This document shows positions 34,519 through 36,452 of a stretch of DNA of 36,452 nt, in pieces. Position numbers and translations under genes: made by a program. Under the pieces are notes generated by a model. The model was not told the origin of the DNA. It did not search any database and worked only from the letters and a program-made list of their open reading frames with translations. Position 1 is the stretch's first letter. The number at the start of each line of letters is the position of its first letter. Origin of the DNA: Candidatus Cloacimonadota bacterium (lineage in GTDB: Bacteria > Cloacimonadota > Cloacimonadia > Cloacimonadales > WRIO01); the NCBI GenBank assembly GCA_020532185.1, contig JAJBBH010000074.1, forward strand, positions 1-36,452. Direction: 5' to 3'.

Positions 34519-34542
34519 TCAACTAAATAGTAGGAGAATATT

Positions 34543-34995
34543 ATGAAACTTGGTCCAGAAGAAAAAAGAATTATGGATAAAATGCAACCTGGAATACTTA
34601 CTGTTGATGGCTTTTTAGGTAATGATAATCGCAACTTGCATGATATTATACAAGAAGATGCAGAGAAAGTCGAAGCCTTAGGATACACTGCAGAAGATAT
34701 AGGCAAGCGTATGCAATACCTCACTGAAAGGTCAAAAGAAGCATATGAAGAACCTATATTGATTGACCAGAAATATCTCGTACAACAAGATATCTGGCGT
34801 GGCAAAGTAGTCTGCCCTTTCCCACACAAAGGGCTGTATGTTAAGGCTGATATACATCTCAAAAACATCGAAAATGGCATTGAAATTAGCTGGACACCAC
34901 TGAACATACATTTCATCGAAGAACACGGATTTTTCGAAGGTAAGGGCTCAAAACATAGATTGGACCCAGAAACTCTAATTAAAGCAATTTACTAA
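34543..34995 (+). CDS. conserved hypothetical protein, 150 residues
   Basis: This soluble protein is not clearly recognised. It has a Lys/Glu-rich N-terminal half (MKLGPEEKRIMDKMQPG, TVDGFLGNDNRNLHDII) and a beta-rich second half with GKVVCPFPHKGLYVK and ISWTPLNIHFIEEHGFFEGK, followed by a Leu-rich end. The single Cys in CPFPHKG and the HFIEEHG segment could be metal or catalytic sites, but this is a guess. I recall similar unnamed proteins elsewhere. A good AGGAGA before the ATG, ordinary codon use and position 24 bp after nqrF and 4 bp before aroB support a real gene, probably in the pump operon. Confidence 0.75.
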   Translation: MKLGPEEKRIMDKMQPGILTVDGFLGNDNRNLHDIIQEDAEKVEALGYTAEDIGKRMQYLTERSKEAYEEPILIDQKYLVQQDIWRGKVVCPFPHKGLYVKADIHLKNIENGIEISWTPLNIHFIEEHGFFEGKGSKHRLDPETLIKAIY

Positions 34996-34999
34996 AAAT

Positions 35000-36088
35000 A
35001 TGTTCAAACAATCATGTCAGTTTCAATCAAACTTGATAACTGAACTTGAAATAAGCAATCTTAATGCTTTTGAGCTGATTAACAGAGTATTGTCGATGGA
35101 TAATACTCTGTTCTTGATTGATGAAAATGTCTATCAAATCTATTTTGCAGGATTGCAGATAGATAAGCCTTGTTATATCTTAAAAGCAGAAGAACAGCAT
35201 AAAAGCCTGTACCAGAGCCAAGAAATATATAATTTCTTATTAACAAATAATTGCAGCAGAAACCATTATATCGTCGTCTTTGGAGGAGGAATAAGCACAG
35301 ATATTGGCGCTTGGATTGCAAGCACTTTTAAACGTGGCACAAAACTTTTACTAATACCAACAACCCTACTCGCTATGATAGATGCAGCTTTAGGCGGTAA
35401 AACAGCTCTTAACCATAATGGAATAAAAAACCTGATTGGCAGCTTTTATCCTGCTGATAAGATTATCATCTGCCCGTCATTTCTGCAATCTCTGCCCGCA
35501 GATGAATATTATAATGGACTGGTAGAATGCCTTAAAACTCTCTTGATTATCCAAGATTTTGATAAAGCAAATAAGTTATTATCTGAAAAAATCATCAATG
35601 AAGATGATATCTATTTGATTGCCAATACCAAGCTAAGTATATGTGCTAATGACTTATATGATAAGGGTGCACGGCGTTTGCTCAATTTGGGGCATAGCTT
35701 TGCTCATATCATTGAATCTCTCTCTGATAATGCAATACCACACGGGGCAGCTGTTGCGTGGGGTATGCTCTTTGCCTATGAATATAGCTTGAAAAAAAAG
35801 CTGTTGGACATAGAGAAAACTAATCAACTAAAAGATTTGCTCAACAAACTCATCAAAGCCTCTCCCTCACTCTATCAGCACTCTATAATACTCTTTTCTA
35901 ATATCATGTTAGATAAAGCAAAAACACAGATTCATCACCTGATTCTTAATGATAAAAAGAATAATGGCTCGCTCAAACTAATCCTCTTTGATACACAACA
36001 AATTATTGTCTATCAAGAGGATAATATCGAAGAGGTCGAAATATTCTTTATCAATCAACTAAAAAGCAGATATCAACTTGAAAAGTAA
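35000..36088 (+). CDS. aroB: 3-dehydroquinate synthase
   Basis: This 362-residue NAD- and metal-dependent enzyme converts DAHP to 3-dehydroquinate, the second step of the shikimate pathway. Family motifs are VVFGGGISTDIGAWIASTF with RGTKLLLIPTTLLAMID, then GGKTALNHNGIKNLIGSF, NGLVECLKT (metal-binding Glu), LNLGHSFAHIIES and IPHGAAVAWGM (metal-binding His residues). The N-terminal 80 residues are more divergent. It begins 4 bp after the hypothetical gene, with no clear ribosome site, suggesting coupled translation. It is followed by aroC. Confidence 0.95.
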   Translation: MFKQSCQFQSNLITELEISNLNAFELINRVLSMDNTLFLIDENVYQIYFAGLQIDKPCYILKAEEQHKSLYQSQEIYNFLLTNNCSRNHYIVVFGGGISTDIGAWIASTFKRGTKLLLIPTTLLAMIDAALGGKTALNHNGIKNLIGSFYPADKIIICPSFLQSLPADEYYNGLVECLKTLLIIQDFDKANKLLSEKIINEDDIYLIANTKLSICANDLYDKGARRLLNLGHSFAHIIESLSDNAIPHGAAVAWGMLFAYEYSLKKKLLDIEKTNQLKDLLNKLIKASPSLYQHSIILFSNIMLDKAKTQIHHLILNDKKNNGSLKLILFDTQQIIVYQEDNIEEVEIFFINQLKSRYQLEK

Positions 36089-36452
36089 TTCTTTAGCAAA
36101 ATATCTCGGGTTCACTTGCTTTGGTGAAAGTCATGGCAAAGCTATGGGTATTGTCATTGAAGACATAAAGCCCAATATCGAATTTCCATACGAGGCTATC
36201 AATAACGCTTTGCAAAAGAGACGCCCAAATACCAAATATGGCTCTCAAAGAAGAGAAGAAGATGTATTTCACGTGTTATCTGGTGTTTATGAAGGCAAAA
36301 CTACAGGCTTACCTATCTGCATTTTAGTATATAATAAAGACATTAAATCCAAAGATTATGACAAAATAAAAGAGCTTTTTAGACCTGGTCACGCTGACTT
36401 TTCTTGGTATAAAAAGTTTAAAATCATTGACTGGCGAGGCGGTGGCAGAGCA
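36078..36452 (+). CDS. aroC: chorismate synthase, 3' part cut by window edge
   Basis: My translation from 36078 gives 125 residues with the N-terminal marks of chorismate synthase: FTCFGESHGKAMGIVIED, QKRRPNTKYGSQRREED, SGVYEGKTTGLPI, ELFRPGHADFSW and DWRGGGRA at the window end. The enzyme makes chorismate from EPSP with reduced FMN. A stop at 36060-36062 and the lack of ATG or GTG before FGESHG leave TTG at 36078 as the start, overlapping aroB by 11 bases. This is the second shikimate gene in a row. Confidence 0.93.
   Translation, partial: MKSNSLAKYLGFTCFGESHGKAMGIVIEDIKPNIEFPYEAINNALQKRRPNTKYGSQRREEDVFHVLSGVYEGKTTGLPICILVYNKDIKSKDYDKIKELFRPGHADFSWYKKFKIIDWRGGGRA

Overview
This AT-rich window (roughly two thirds A+T by eye) comes from a Gram-negative-type bacterium. 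It carries a complete division and cell wall (dcw) cluster with a MurE of the meso-diaminopimelate type, and a membrane-bound Rnf/Nqr-type ion pump. TTG and GTG start codons, tight ATGA overlaps, the REC-PAS regulator style and the G/C-rich 11-bp intergenic arrays remind me of Candidatus Cloacimonadota (WWE1) or a relative. That placement is recollection, not a computed result; Spirochaetes or Fibrobacterota are alternatives.

Region 1 (1-7417, minus strand): housekeeping genes in short operons. In transcription order these are a GIY-YIG protein, a formylglycine-generating-enzyme-like (SUMF1) protein, a small lipoprotein, a zinc-ribbon NUDIX hydrolase with valS, and then DUF1232, rdgB and a REC-PAS signalling protein that runs off the left edge. 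The 713-bp gap at 6354-7066 contains a tandem 11-bp array.

Region 2 (7418-8990): a 1.57-kb accessory island without an intact protein gene. It holds two copies of a structured small-RNA gene with its own terminator, a different third RNA-like transcription unit between them, remnants of a protein gene and of the GIY-YIG gene start, a 63-bp tandem repeat, a 26-bp perfect palindrome and several copies of a GTTGAGAAATT motif. This is the most novel-looking part of the window.

Region 3 (8991-26089, plus strand): the dcw cluster mraZ-rsmH-ftsL-ftsI-murEF-mraY-murD-ftsW-murG-murC-murB-ftsQ-ftsA-ftsZ, mostly overlapping and closed by a strong terminator. murE and murF are one fused reading frame. 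No ddl is present. Together these genes make lipid II from UDP-MurNAc precursors and build the septal machine.

Region 4 (26090-36452, plus strand): a 490-bp gap with a long hairpin built of 11-bp repeats, then rmuC, a PP-loop ATPase and an MBL-fold hydrolase, a nitroreductase, and a five-gene membrane complex operon with Rnf-sized D, G, E and A subunits but an NqrF-type reductase in place of RnfB/RnfC. After a conserved hypothetical gene come aroB and the start of aroC (shikimate pathway), cut by the right edge.
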